Source: Brachionus manjavacas (Eukaryota; Rotifera; Eurotatoria; Ploima; Brachionidae). From it: a DNA stretch of 64,000 nt. The notes below the pieces were generated by a model. The model saw nothing but the letters and a program-made list of their open reading frames with translations. It was not told the DNA's origin and did not search any database. The position numbers were made by a program, and so were the translations under genes. Each line of letters opens with the position of its first letter. Positions within the stretch are counted from its first letter, which is position 1. Positions 34,835 through 46,247 of this stretch are shown here, one piece after another. The DNA is taken from positions 1,682,001 to 1,746,000 of the forward strand of contig JAHQIY010000015.1 in the NCBI GenBank assembly GCA_019054805.1. The letters are read 5' to 3'.

Positions 34835-35920
34835 TATTTACTGAGCAAAGGCCACCAGTTGGGGCACTATCGATACGCTGTAAAATGAAACGTGTCGTTA
34901 AAAAAAAAATAGAAATAAAAAAAAACAAATATATAGTTTGTAAAAAAAAAAAAGAAGAAAATTAGTAGAGTCGTTTTAAATCCTAAAGATAAAAAGAAGA
35001 GGACAAACATTAATTAAAAAAAATATAATATTGAGTTTTTTCTGCAGTTTTAGTTAGACCCTGCTCTGTTGATCAAATCTGGTGAACTCAAAGAGCATTC
35101 TTGGGGTCTCTTCTCTATTCATATGACTAAATATCTCTCTAATTTTCAGGACTATATGATCTTCTTTGGAAGCCCTCAGGTTAGTCTTTACTATGTACTA
35201 TACAAACTTCACTCCGTTCCAAAGGGCTGTCATCTCCTACAAAGCTTTGTAGTTCATCTATTTCAGAAATAAAACTTTGATTCACTTCAATTATTTCGAA
35301 GATTCTTAATATTTTCCTGGTGTAGGTATTTCGGATGAGTCTCTGATAGAAATCACATTTTAAAGTGTTGAATCGAATAAAAGTTGGCTCTAAGTTTAGC
35401 GCCAGAAGCAACTCAGTTTTCCTGCATCTTTTTGGTATTCTTTTAATGACGTTACCCTCTATTCGTTTAATTTTCAATTTTTCTGTTGAACCCAGATTGT
35501 GGTTCTCTAGTCCATAAAAAAGATTGTTTGTAAGTAGGTCTTATTTAATTACCCTTTCATGTTTGGATGTGCAATATCGCTAACAATACCAATGACCTTT
35601 AATTTGACCAAGTATGCATTAACTGCCTTTTTTCGTTTTGAGTTCTTATCATCGTCAGAGAGTGTAAAAGAAGAAAATTATCTTTTAATTTCAATAATTA
35701 TTATTCAAGTTAGGCTTTTTTCTCTTTTCCATTTATTTTTCGATTTTACGATTTCTTCAATCGAAGAACTCTCTTATCGAGTTAAGAGTAGAATAGGAAG
35801 ATTCAAGTCAATTCGATCAATGTTGGACGCATATCTTGGGTATATTTTTACCCGTTTTTTTCCAATTTGTTCTTTTTATTTGAATTTATTTTTTTTTAAC
35901 GACAAAAATAGAAACAAGTA
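34835..35920 (-). mobile_element. non-LTR retrotransposon (LINE) 3' part with hairpin tail
   Basis: The minus strand carries the C-terminal end of a reverse-transcriptase polyprotein in pieces: SDDDKNSKRKKAVNAYLVK near 35580-35660, then LFYGLENHNLGS and RIEGNVIKRIPKRCRKTELL, ALNLEPTFIRFNTLKCDFY at 35181-35530. This is followed by stops and a 3'UTR. The end at 34835-34880 has a GGCCTTTGCTCAG hairpin-like end and an AAATAAATAAAT tail. The 35680-35710 stretch contains the AATAATAATTATT block seen in the short repeats. Truncated and decayed. Confidence 0.65.
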
Positions 35921-37650
35921 ATTTGTTTCTTTTTTCGAATCTAATTTTTTAATTAATAAAATTTTTTGTTCATATTTAGAATATACTTGATTTTTAATTG
36001 AAAAATCCATGGATTTAAAACAATATTGAAAGTTATTTTTACTATTTTTTATAAATTTGCCATTAATGCATTTAAGATTTAAAAAAAAACAAGTTTATTG
36101 ATAGATATTAAATAATTATTAATTTTTTATCAAATCATTAAAAAAAGGAAACCTTATAATTTTAATATTTGAATTAAATTTTCATGAATTTTTTCTAATT
36201 CAGTAAAAATTAAAATTGTTTAGCGAGGCTGTAATTTTGTAACATGTAAATTTAATGCTAAACAAAATATTACGATAATTTTTTTCTAGCTCAAGTTTTT
36301 TATTTGAATTTTTAAGGCTTGAATATTTAATTTTTATTACAGCAATCGTTGATGAAAATACTTTTTAAAAATAACAGATTAATTAGTAATTAATCTATTA
36401 GTTTTAAAAAGTATTTTTCAAGTCCAAAAATTGCTAAATATAGAACTTGTTGCCAATTTGGAGTTTTATTTTTATTCATCTTTTCATTTATTTAAATTTG
36501 TTCAAATATTTGCCAAAATTTATTTAATGTATTTTCTACATACCGTGTGTGTCATTCTTGATTTCGAATAAATAAGAAGTGACAAAGTTTTTTTTAAGTA
36601 AATATTAGATTTTTTCATTTAAATTATTTTGAATGAAATTTTTCTTGATTTTCACATTCAATATCTAAGATTAATTTTTAAAAAAAGTTATATTTAAATT
36701 AAATTTAAATTGAACTGTCATTTCTAAATAGTGCAAATTAATGCGGAATTATCGTCTTTTAGAATAGAAGCAAAAGAAATCAATGCTGAAAAGGAAAATT
36801 TTATTGAAACTTAATTTTAAAGGTAATGATGATTAATAAATTAGTTGCGCGATTTTATTTTACCTCAAATTACTTTTTGAAATCTTAGAACTAAAATAAT
36901 CAAAAGTCAATTAAGAGAGTATTAAAAGTTTAAAAAAAATACAAAATAATAAATTAAAAGGTGTTTTTAAGGTGTTTAAAGTGCTTCAATAAAAACACTT
37001 CTAATGTGAATATTCTTAAAAATATATTGAGTTGACGATTATTTTAAATTTTTTCTAAGAATATTCTTTTTTTTTAATATCTTTAATTTGTGTTTTATAT
37101 TGTTTTAATTTAAAAAATTTAAAAAACAATAAACTTTAAGATCAATTTTCCATAACTGAAAAATTTACAATGAAATTATTTAGTTCTTTAAAAATTTTTG
37201 AATTACTTGACTATTGCTTCGAATTCTGACTTGCTTGCTATTTTTGATGAGCCGATATTAAACTTGTTTTGGTTTGGTACAGCTCATTTGAAAGCCATCG
37301 ACCCAAAATTGCATCGGTATTAAAAGTTCATTAGAAAACTTGTAATTCATCTCTTCGTTTTGAACTTTTGATAACTATGTCTTTTTCGAAAATGCTCAAA
37401 AATCGACCAATGTTTGACTCAATTGCGTTGTTGGTACTCGGTTAACCACGATCAGAGCCTTCGAACCAATTACGCTTTTGTACCTTAGATCGGTCTCTTA
37501 AGAGATTTATATCTCTCGTGAAATTCAGAAATTTTAAAATTTTAAATATTACATAAATAATATTATTTTATTTATTATATATATATATTATGTTTACTTT
37601 ATTCTATTAAACTTAATTTTATTTTTTATTTTTTTTATTTTTTTTTTAAA
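35921..37650. other. intergenic spacer
   Basis: AT-rich, no supported gene. It contains the hairpin at 36354-36419. A mildly GC-richer stretch at 37210-37510 shows no open frame and no match I recognise. Confidence 0.5.
36354..36419. repeat. 66-nt near-perfect hairpin
   Basis: An inverted repeat with arms of about 31 bases centred near 36387 with about three mismatches (AATACTTTTTAAAA on the left, TTTTAAAAAGTATT on the right). Size and pairing resemble a miRNA precursor or a small foldback element. AT richness lowers specificity. Confidence 0.5.
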
Positions 37651-37652
37651 GA

Positions 37653-37755
37653 GTGGTGTTCCGGATTTAGTAATTTACGATAATTTACGTAAAAAATAGT
37701 AAATTTACGTAAATTATCGTAAATTATCGTAAATTACTAAATCCGGAACATCACT
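37653..37755. repeat. foldback element, about 36-bp near-perfect inverted repeat
   Basis: Starts TGGTGTTCCGGATTTAGTAA and ends with its complement (TTACTAAATCCGGAACATCA). The arms match over about 36 bases with one mismatch, and the interior repeats ACGTAAATT/ACGATAATTT words. The layout suits a MITE or foldback transposon. It abuts a plus-strand LINE-type hairpin tail at 37757-37804. Confidence 0.75.
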
Positions 37756-37756
37756 G

Positions 37757-37804
37757 TTTAATCTGAAGGAGCTTAAGCTCAGTACAGAAATACAAATAAA
37801 TAAA
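37757..37804 (+). repeat. LINE/short-element 3' hairpin tail, plus orientation
   Basis: CTGAAGGAGCTTAAGCTCAG followed by TACAGAAATACAAATAAATAAA. It has the same hairpin stem and tail as copies A-C but on the other strand, and starts immediately after the foldback at 37755. Confidence 0.6.
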
Positions 37805-38104
37805 CAATATTTTTTTGTTACAGAGTTTGATATTTTGATTATTTTATAATAGATAATTTGTTTTTTTAGTTAATTTTCGCGTTTTTCAATATATTCTTTA
37901 ATTAATTTAAATGCTTTAAATTTTTTTTTTATAATTTCATAAAAAAAATGTTTTTATTTTCGATTTATTTGTAAGCAAAAAATTTTTTTAATTTACAAGT
38001 AAAATGTTTATTATCTCTACTGACAAATATCTGAAAAATACATATGTTTAAATTGTTTTATTTCATTTAAAACCCCCAAAATTTTTTCAATTTTTCTTAT
38101 CGAA

Positions 38105-39474
38105 ATGAAAAATAAAAATCTTTATTTAATACTGCTTTGCCTAGCATTATTCTACATCGAGACAAATGCCAATTCTAAACATTTATTATTGAGTACCTGT
38201 GATCATTGTTCTGATGCAATTTCCAATTGCTTGAGTTGTAGTGGAGAAAAAAATTGCAAAAAATGCATAAAATCACTTTATCCAAAGTGCAATCAATGTT
38301 CTCGGGATATCTTTTCTGGCAACGATCAAGAAGTAGAGGGAGAAAAATATTTATCATGCCATCAATTGGATTCATTACATCAAGATATTTGCAAAATAAG
38401 ATGCAGAGGAGAATTTTATCCATTTGGACAGTGTGCTAAATTGGAAGACACTTCTGTGTGCCAATGTTTCGAATCCACTCCTACAACCACCACACAGGCC
38501 ATAACCACAACAACTAAAAAGCCATTTGTGCAAAGTAAATCATCAATGATTTTCTCTTCTAACCTTATTTGATTTTATTCAATTAAGGAGACATCACTTA
38601 TAGAGCTTTTGCACAAGAAACCACATATATAAATGATTTCAAAGTATTACCTAATGGTAACTTAGTTGCAGCCGGATATAATGGATACATAAGAATATTG
38701 GATTCAAATGGAACAGTAACAAAATCAATATATGCACACTCAGGTCCAGTCTGGTCAATAGATATACTTCCTAATGGCCATATTGTGAGTGGAGGAGATG
38801 ATAAGAAACTTAAAATTTGGGATTTGGATGCCAATTTGATGAAAATTCAATTAAATGGACACTCGGGCTTAGTTCGAGTTGTTAAAAGCTTGCCTAACGG
38901 GTATATAGCCTCAGGATCAACAGACAACACGATTAAAATTTGGAATTCTACTGATGGAAGTTTGATATATACATTACTTGGTCATAGCAATCATGTTCAA
39001 GATTTAGTAGTACTTAATAGTGGAGATTTGGCTAGTGGGTCAAAAGATAAAACAATTAAAATTTGGGATATTGAAACAGGACTATTGAAATACGACTTAA
39101 ATGGAAATTTTAAAGAAATATGGCGTTTGGGTTTATTGAGAAATGGTAATCTTTTAGTTCTTGAAATGGACAAGATATTCAGATCTATTGACCCATTAAC
39201 TGGAGAAATTAAAATAAATTATTCAGGACACCCATGGATGCCTAGAGATTTTGCTGTTTTGCAAAGTGGTGATATTGTCACAGGTGATTCAGGTAAAGTT
39301 ATGATTTTTTGGGATGCCGATACTGGGTATATAAAAAAATTGTTCAATAACCCATCTTCATATGATAGCTATGATATTTTACGGTCTTTAGTAGTGACGA
39401 AAAGTGGTGATTTAGTTGGAGCTTTTGAGAATAAGAAGCTTAAAATATGGAACACTGGTGAAGGACCATTTTAA
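38105..39474 (+). CDS. predicted secreted protein: signal peptide, Cys-rich domain, Thr-rich linker, WD40 propeller
   Basis: Exons 38105-38534 and 38588-39474 join in phase (438 residues). Residues 1-23 form a signal peptide (MKNKNLYLILLCLALFYIET). About residues 35-120 hold 17 or more cysteines (CDHCSDAISNCLSCSGEKNC and onward), then a Thr-rich, potentially O-glycosylated linker (TPTTTTQAITTTTKK). The second exon encodes about seven WD-type blades (IVSGGDDKKLKIWDL, IASGSTDNTIKIWN, LASGSKDKTIKIWDI). WD40 proteins are normally intracellular, so this architecture is unusual. Partner and function unknown. Confidence 0.85.
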
Positions 39475-39479
39475 AAATT

Positions 39480-40660
39480 TTAAATAAACCTAAAAATAAA
39501 ATTATTCACTCAATTTTTATGCTTAAAAAAAATAAACATATTATTAGAACTTTACTTTTAAAAACTGAAAGTTCCATTAAATATTTTTATTGAAGAAATA
39601 TTTTGCTTCATCGGCTCCTTCAAAACAAGTAAGATTAGTTTTTATTTGGATTGATTTGCTGGGTTATGTTTTCGAATAAGTTTAAGATTCAAGACTAGTA
39701 TAGCATTAATAATCAAATATTCTAGATTTCCCAGGTGCGAATAAATTTTATATTTATACTAAAAGCCTAAAACCTTTGGAAAATACTTAATTATTTTAAG
39801 TTAAAAAAATTTTCTTTTCATCCAGCTTTGGCATAAGAGATCGAACCATTTGGTTCTGGTTCGAACATTTTTATGGATAAGGTTCGGACATCTTTAGAAC
39901 TAAATACCTGCATATTGAACATGGATATTTTTTAAATAATTTTTTTTTAATTTTAGACAAAATCAAAATCTAGTGTTTAAATAAATTTTGAAAAAAATTA
40001 TTTAAAGAAAATTAAATACAATAAACATAAACTTAATGCATAATTAAACTCAAACTTGATGAAATGATTAAGAACAATTAAAATTATGTATCCATTATAA
40101 GTAAAAATATATTAAATGAAAGACATTTATAAGTAATAAGTCAGGAGAGACTATTTTGATCATTTCTCACTCGGAAAAACAATGTCTTGTTACATGTAGC
40201 AAACAAATTTTGTAATAAATTAAATGGTTTTCAATTTTTTAAAAAAATTGAACTAATAAAAAAAAAAATGGATCAAAAATAAAAAGATTAATTAAATAAT
40301 ATTCACTAATTTAAAACTCGATTGGACAAACCGAAAAAATGTGTTAAAACATCTCAATAAATAAAAATATTTGTATTCTATCCTAAAAATTAAATTAGAT
40401 AAATTGGATAATAAAAACATAACAAATTAAAACAAATTGCCATTAATTTGTTGAAAGGACAAAAAAAGCCTATAAAAAGAACCAACGATATAATTAAAAA
40501 AAATAAATGAAACCAAAAAAAATTTGAGACAATGTGGACATTTAGGGATGGAATTTTATTATATTCTCTAATTAAAATTAAAAGTAATCAAAGAACAAGA
40601 TTATAAAATAAAGCTATTAACTAATTAAGAAAATATAATTTAACAAAAAGAAAAACAAAA
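39480..40660. other. intergenic spacer
   Basis: AT-rich, no gene supported. It lies between the secreted WD40 gene and the tandem array. Confidence 0.6.
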
Positions 40661-40666
40661 AAATAT

Positions 40667-43493
40667 TTAAATGTACTGTTCGTTGGTTTTTATAAAACTC
40701 AAGTAATCTTCCAATTCAGTCAAATGAATCAATGCTCCTGATACTGTAGTGCTCGGACACTGTCGGCTTACATCATCTTTTGGTGAGCATGGTCTTTGAA
40801 TAAAACTCAAGTAATCTTCAAATTCAGTCAAATGAATCAATGCTCCTGAAACTGTAGTGTTCGGACACTGTCGGCTTACATCATCTTTTGGTGAGCATGG
40901 TCTTTGAATAAAACTCAAGTAATCTTCCAATTCAGTCAAATGAATCAATGCTCCTGAAACTGTAGTGTTCGGACACTGTCGGCTTACATCAACTTTGGGT
41001 GAGCATGGTCTTTGAATAAAACTCAAGTAATCTTCCAAATAAGTCAAATGAATCAATGCTCCTGATACTGTAGTGTTCGGACACTGTCGGCTTAAATCAT
41101 CTGTTGGTGGGCATGGTCTTTGAATAAAACTCAAGTAATCTTCCAATTCAGTCAAATGAATCAATGCTCCTGAAACTGTAGTGTTCGGACACTGTCGGCT
41201 TAAATCAACTTTGGGTGAGCATGGTCTTTGAATAAAACTCAAGTAATCTTCCAAATAAGTCAAATGAATCAATGCTCCTGATACTGTAGTGTTCAGACAC
41301 TGTCGGCTTACATCATCTTTTGGTGAGCATGGTCTTTGAATAAAACTCAAGGAATCTTCCAATTCAGTCAAATGAATCAATGCTCCTGATACTGTAGTGT
41401 TCAGACACTGTCGGCTTACATCATCTTTTGGTGAGCATGGTCTTTGAATAAAACTCAAGTAATCTTCCAATTCAGTCAAATGAATCAATGCTCCTGAAAC
41501 TGTAGTGTTCGGACACTGTCGGCTTAAATCAACTTTGGGTGAGCATGGTCTTTGAATAAAACTCAAGGAATCTTCCAATTCAGTCAAATGAATCAATGCT
41601 CCTGATACTGTAGTGTTCAGACACTGTCGGCTTACATCATCTTTTGGTGAGCATGGTCTTTGAATAAAACTCAAGTAATCTTCAAATTCAGTCAAATGAA
41701 TCAATGCTCCTGATACTGTAGTGTTCGGACACTGTCGGCTTACATCATCTTTTGGTGAGCATGGTCTTTGAATAAAACTCAAGGAATCTTCCAATTCAGT
41801 CAAATGAATCAATGCTCCTGATACTGTAGTGTTCAGACACTGTCGGCTTACATCATCTTTTGGTGAGCATGGTCTTTGAATAAAACTCAAGTAATCTTCC
41901 AAATTCAGTCAAATGAATCAATGCTCCTGATACTGTAGTGTTCAGACACTGTCGGCTTACATCATCTTTTGGTGAGCATGGTCTTTGAATAAAACTCAAG
42001 GAATCTTCCAATTCAGTCAAATGAATCAATGCTCCTGATACTGTAGTGTTCGGACACTGTCGGCTTACATCATCTTTTGGTGAGCATGGTCTTTGAATAA
42101 AACTCAAGTAATCTTCCAAATAAGTCAAATGAATCAATGCTCCTGATACTGTAGTGTTCAGACACTGTCGGCTTACATCATCTTTTGGTGAGCATGGTCT
42201 TTGAATAAAACTCAAGGAATCTTCCAATTCAGTCAAATGAATCAATGCTCCTGAAACTGTAGTGTTCGGACACTGTCGGCTTACATCATCTTTTGGTGAG
42301 CATGGTCTTTGAATAAAACTCAAGTAATCTTCCAATTCAGTCAAATGAATCAATGCTCCTGAAACTGTAGTGTTCGGACACTGTCGGCTTAAATCAACTT
42401 TGGGTGAGCATGGTCTTTGAATAAAACTCAAGGAATCTTCCAATTCAGTCAAATGAATCAATGCTCCTGATACTGTAGTGTTCAGACACTGTCGGCTTAC
42501 ATCATCTTTTGGTGAGCATGGTCTTTGAATAAAACTCAAGTAATCTTCAAATTCAGTCAAATGAATCAATGCTCCTGAAACTGTAGTGTTCGGACACTGT
42601 CGGCTTACATCATCTTTTGGTGAGCATGGTCTTTGAATAAAACTCAAGTAATCTTCAAATTCAGTCAAATGAATCAATGCTCCTGATACTGTAGTGTTCG
42701 GACACTGTCGGCTTACATCATCTTTTGGTGAGCATGGTCTTTGAATAAAACTCAAGGAATCTTCCAATTCAGTCAAATGAATCAATGCTCCTGATACTGT
42801 AGTGTTCGGACACTGTCGGCTTACATCATCTTTTGGTGAGCATGGTCTTTGAATAAAACTCAAGGAATCTTCCAATTCAGTCAAATGAATCAATGCTCCT
42901 GATACTGTAGTGTTCGGACACTGTCGGCTTACATCATCTTTTGGTGAGCATGGTCTTTGAATAAAACTCAAGTAATCTTCAAATTCAGTCAAATGAATCA
43001 ATGCTCCAGATACTGTAGTGTTCGGACACTGTCGGCTTACATCATCTTTTGGTGAGCATGGTCTTTGAAAAAAACTCAAGGAATCTTCCAATTCAGTCAA
43101 ATGAATCAATGCTCCAGATACTGTAGTGTTCGGACACTGTCGGCTTACATCATCTTTTGGTGAGCATGGTCTTTGAAAAAAACTCAAGGAATCTTCCAAT
43201 TCAGTCAAATGAATCAATGCTCCTGATACTGTAGTGTTCGGACACTGTCGGCTTACATCATCTTTTGGTGAGCATGGTCTTTGAATAAAACTCAAGTAAT
43301 CTTCCAATTCAGTCAAATGAATCAATGCTCCTGATACTTTAGTGTTCGGACACTGTCGGCTTAAACCATCTTTTGGTGAGCATGGTCTTTGAATAAAACT
43401 CAAGTAATCTTCCAATTCAGTCAAATGAATCAATGCTCCTAATACTGTAGTGTTCGGACATACATCTGAGCAACCTACGCACAAAAGTGACAT
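40667..43493 (-). CDS. tandem 36-residue repeat protein or coding-like minisatellite, 26 units, one frameshift
   Basis: About 26 head-to-tail copies of a 108-bp unit encode the 36-residue repeat SFIQRPCSPKDDVSRQCPNT / TVSGALIHLTELEDYL. The upper part opens MSLLCVGCSDVCPNTTVLG at 43493 and stays open for 15 units. An extra base near 41899-41903 shifts the frame, and the remaining 11 units continue in another frame to a stop at 40667 (SFIKTNEQYI end). No unit contains a stop in its own frame. Variation is mostly amino-acid swaps: KDDV/KVDL, CPN/CLN, TELED/TEFED/TYLED, EDYL/EDSL. Two conserved cysteines and one NTT glycosylation-like site occur per unit. No signal peptide is seen. I do not recognise the repeat. 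Confidence 0.55.
40690..43480. repeat. 108-bp tandem array, about 26 copies
   Basis: Period 108 bp throughout, units over 90% alike by eye. A higher-order block of five unit types (TEFED-EDYL, CLN-EDSL, KVDL-EDYL, EDSL, CLN-TYLED) appears twice about 865 bp apart (around 41250-41780 and 42115-42650), so the array grew partly by duplication of multi-unit blocks. Confidence 0.9.
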
Positions 43494-43499
43494 TTTTTT

Positions 43500-43843
43500 T
43501 ATTCTTTTTCTTTTTTCCGTTTTTTTTTGATATTTTGTTTAGACATGTGCTTTTAGAATAGATCTTTTTGCCTTCCTTAAATTCCTTTTTTATTTTATCA
43601 TCATAGGCATTCGTCAATTTGTCTTGATCTTTTTATTGCTTATTTAATTTTTATTTTTTTTTGATTTTATTTAAAATTAATACTTTTGAATTTTTGTATT
43701 TATATTTTTTAACTGATCACTAATTTTTTTAAATAAAAGAACCTTGATTAATTATTTATTTTATTATTTTAATCATCGATTAGCTGTATATAAATATAAC
43801 ATTTGAAAGAAACAGTTGGATTTAACAATTAATGTACATTTTT
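43500..43843. other. short AT-rich spacer
   Basis: No supported gene. An overlapping Lys-rich minus-strand ORF (43417-43617) reads into the array in another frame and looks like noise. Confidence 0.5.
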
Positions 43844-45408
43844 TTAGTAAATATACAAAGATTTTTTAGAATATGGATTACCAAGTGGACAACCAGCCGG
43901 TCTGAATATATAATTAGGATATTTAGACTTTTGTGGGTATTTTTCTTTGCTTTCATTCAATATTTTATCACTCGGAATCCACTTTGAAAAATTTTCCACT
44001 AATTCGTCAAGCTTTGGTGTCGGCACGACCGAGATCTTAGCTCGATTTGAACTGCAATTTTCTTTTTTGATTTCATTATTTTTTTTTGGCTTTGAAAAAA
44101 AATTGAATTAAATTAAATAATAAAAGGATTGCTCTTTTTTAAAATACTTCTTCAAAAACATTGACTAATAAATTTAAATTTTTTATGGCTTTTTTTAGTT
44201 CGAGACTTTTATTGTACAAGTCAATGAGATATTTTGTTTCCTTGGTAAACACATTCTTTTGGTGCATGTTAAATGGTCGTTTAGACCAGTCTAAATTTTC
44301 ATAGTGTCTTTCATTTATAAAGTCATCGGTATATAGCTCAATCAGTCTTCTCATATTGGAATTCGAATGGATGCTCTGGCCGAATTGATCATGATACAAT
44401 TGTTTATAGCATGTCTTTAGAAAAAATTTAATTCAAAAAAATTTAATTTATCATTTAGTTTACGTCAAGATCAATATAATTTCTTATCCGAGTACTAAAT
44501 AAATTTTCCAAAGAACTGTAGTCATGAAAAATTTTTCCAATTTTATTATCATTCAGGATACTCTCTAATTTATTAATAAAAAGTTTGGCATTATCAGTTG
44601 ACTGTTTCTTAATAGATAAATAATCAAAGCACCAAATAAACTCATCACATTTTAAACACACTAAAGACAATTTATTTTGATGACAAGTAAAAGCCCTGAG
44701 TCCAATTTTATCCGATTGTTTAAGCTGAAAGTCTAAAATCTATTAAGAATACAGAAAAAAATAAATTAATTTTTTTTAAATTTAAGTTACAGAAATGGCT
44801 GAATCAAAGTCAGAGATAATGCCGAACGGAAAATCTTCCGTGGAAAGATTTGGTGAACTCTCACGTTTTAATGAGTTCTCCTCATGCCATTCTTCGTGTG
44901 CTGAACTATTAGCTATGCTGCTAAGACTTATGTCAGAAATTTGCTTGTGCACTGGCACCACTTGGTTAAAGCTATTTTTTAGAATGGAAATATTTGAAGT
45001 ATTCAGCAATTCTTCATCTAATTTGTCTTTTTCTTGCCTAATATAAAAAACAAAAATAAAATTTTCATTAAAAAATCTTAATTTTACCGTGAAAGATTTT
45101 TTCTATCTGATTTCGGATTATTTATTGAATTTACTAGAAAAAAAGAAAATTTTACTAAAAAAAGATTCAGATAATTATGATAAGACTTTACTAGAAAATT
45201 TTTCGCTATTGATGTCATTTGGATAAATTTCCATAAAGCCAAGATATGGTTGATTAGTGCTTAGGTCGTAAACGTTTTGAATAGTTAAACGTTTACCAGC
45301 CTCATCGACATAAAACAGAGTTCCTCTATAGCTTTCATCAAAATAAGTAAAGAAGATTGTTGAGCCGATTTTATCGCTCAAGCCCTTCAAGTCAAACTCG
45401 GACGACAT
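43844..45408 (-). CDS. EXD1-like protein (LSm-type N-terminus, degenerate 3'-5' exonuclease fold), six exons
   Basis: Exons 45192-45408, 45088-45133, 44791-45037, 44464-44739, 44148-44414 and 43844-44089 join in phase to 432 residues. The N-terminus (IGSTIFFTYFDESYRGTLFY onward) resembles the LSm-like domain of EXD1. The middle matches its nuclease fold: LVCLKCDEFIWCFDYL, then IGKIFHDYSSLENLF with the HD motif, and later YENLDWSKRPFNMHQKN, analogous to the WFIRPVSP segment. The first catalytic Asp-x-Glu is not seen (GLRAFTCH in its place), so it is probably inactive, as reported for mouse EXD1, an RNA-binding adaptor in piRNA biogenesis. Similarity is moderate. A gapped alignment would settle it. 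Confidence 0.65.
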
Positions 45409-45571
45409 TCCTACCAAAAAAGTTTTAGAATAATTTTAAATTAATAATATTTTCATTCATCTTCGAGTTTTACATCAAATTAGTATTTATAAAAATTAAG
45501 GACAAAAAAATAAAATTATTTATTTATAAATTAGAAAATTTAAATTTCAAGTTGAATTAGAGGCGCAGGAA

Positions 45572-46247
45572 TTATGCAGATAGAATTTGTCTCCGGACCT
45601 TTTCTGTGGCCAGATGATCGAGATAGCGTTTCCTTCGTTTTGCGATGACTGTAAATACGAGACAAATAAATAGAGAAGTAAATTCAAAAGCCCAGTAGTG
45701 TTTTTTTAAAATGTGGACTGGTACTGGACAGCTTCGGGACACAAGACCATGGCTTTCACAACTAATAACTTCTCGGTAGCCTGTTTCTTTGCAAGCGAGC
45801 AACGATGATCTGAGCAATGAATCACATCGTTGACAAGCTTCAACCAAATTGTATTTTTCGTCATTCAAACATTTTTTAGAATGCTGGTCCATTTTATTAT
45901 CGTTATTAATAGAGTTTATTAAGGGATCTTGACACAAAAACCTAATAATTTGATTTTTTAAAATGATTAATTCTATTTTACCCGATTTGGTCTCTTTTGT
46001 TTCCAAGTCAGGCAATTCAGTTTCATTTGGAATTGCTGTATTCTGACCAAAGAAAGTCTTTGAATGATATGTTATATTGTAGAAATTTTCAAAATATAAA
46101 AAAGTGATTGCTATACTTTAATTTGATAAAAATAAGTATGGTTTTTTTAAATAAATTTTTTACATTATTATTGTGGCAAATATAGCTATTAACTTTCTCT
46201 TGCTAATGCAGTTACAGGACTCGAATATTGAAACTATTGGATTCATT
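45572..46247 (-). CDS. JTB: JTB (jumping translocation breakpoint) family membrane protein
   Basis: Main exon 45572-46042 (stop included). The C-terminal half matches human JTB across the cysteine framework: CLNDEKYNLVEACQRC, then CKETGYREVISC, SRSCPVPVH, the transmembrane segment AFEFTSLFICLVFTVI and the tail RRKRYLDHLATEKVRRQI. JTB is a small type I membrane protein linked to mitochondria and cytokinesis. A possible 5' exon is 46164-46247 (MNPIVSIFESCNCISKEK, donor GTAAAA, phase 0), but it encodes no clear signal peptide, so the true start is uncertain. The next candidate start is the ATG at 46015. Confidence 0.85.

Noticed and set aside
40690-43480. CRISPR-like array
   Set aside because: Units are contiguous with no unique spacers, the genome is eukaryotic and the period is 108 bp. 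It is a tandem repeat.
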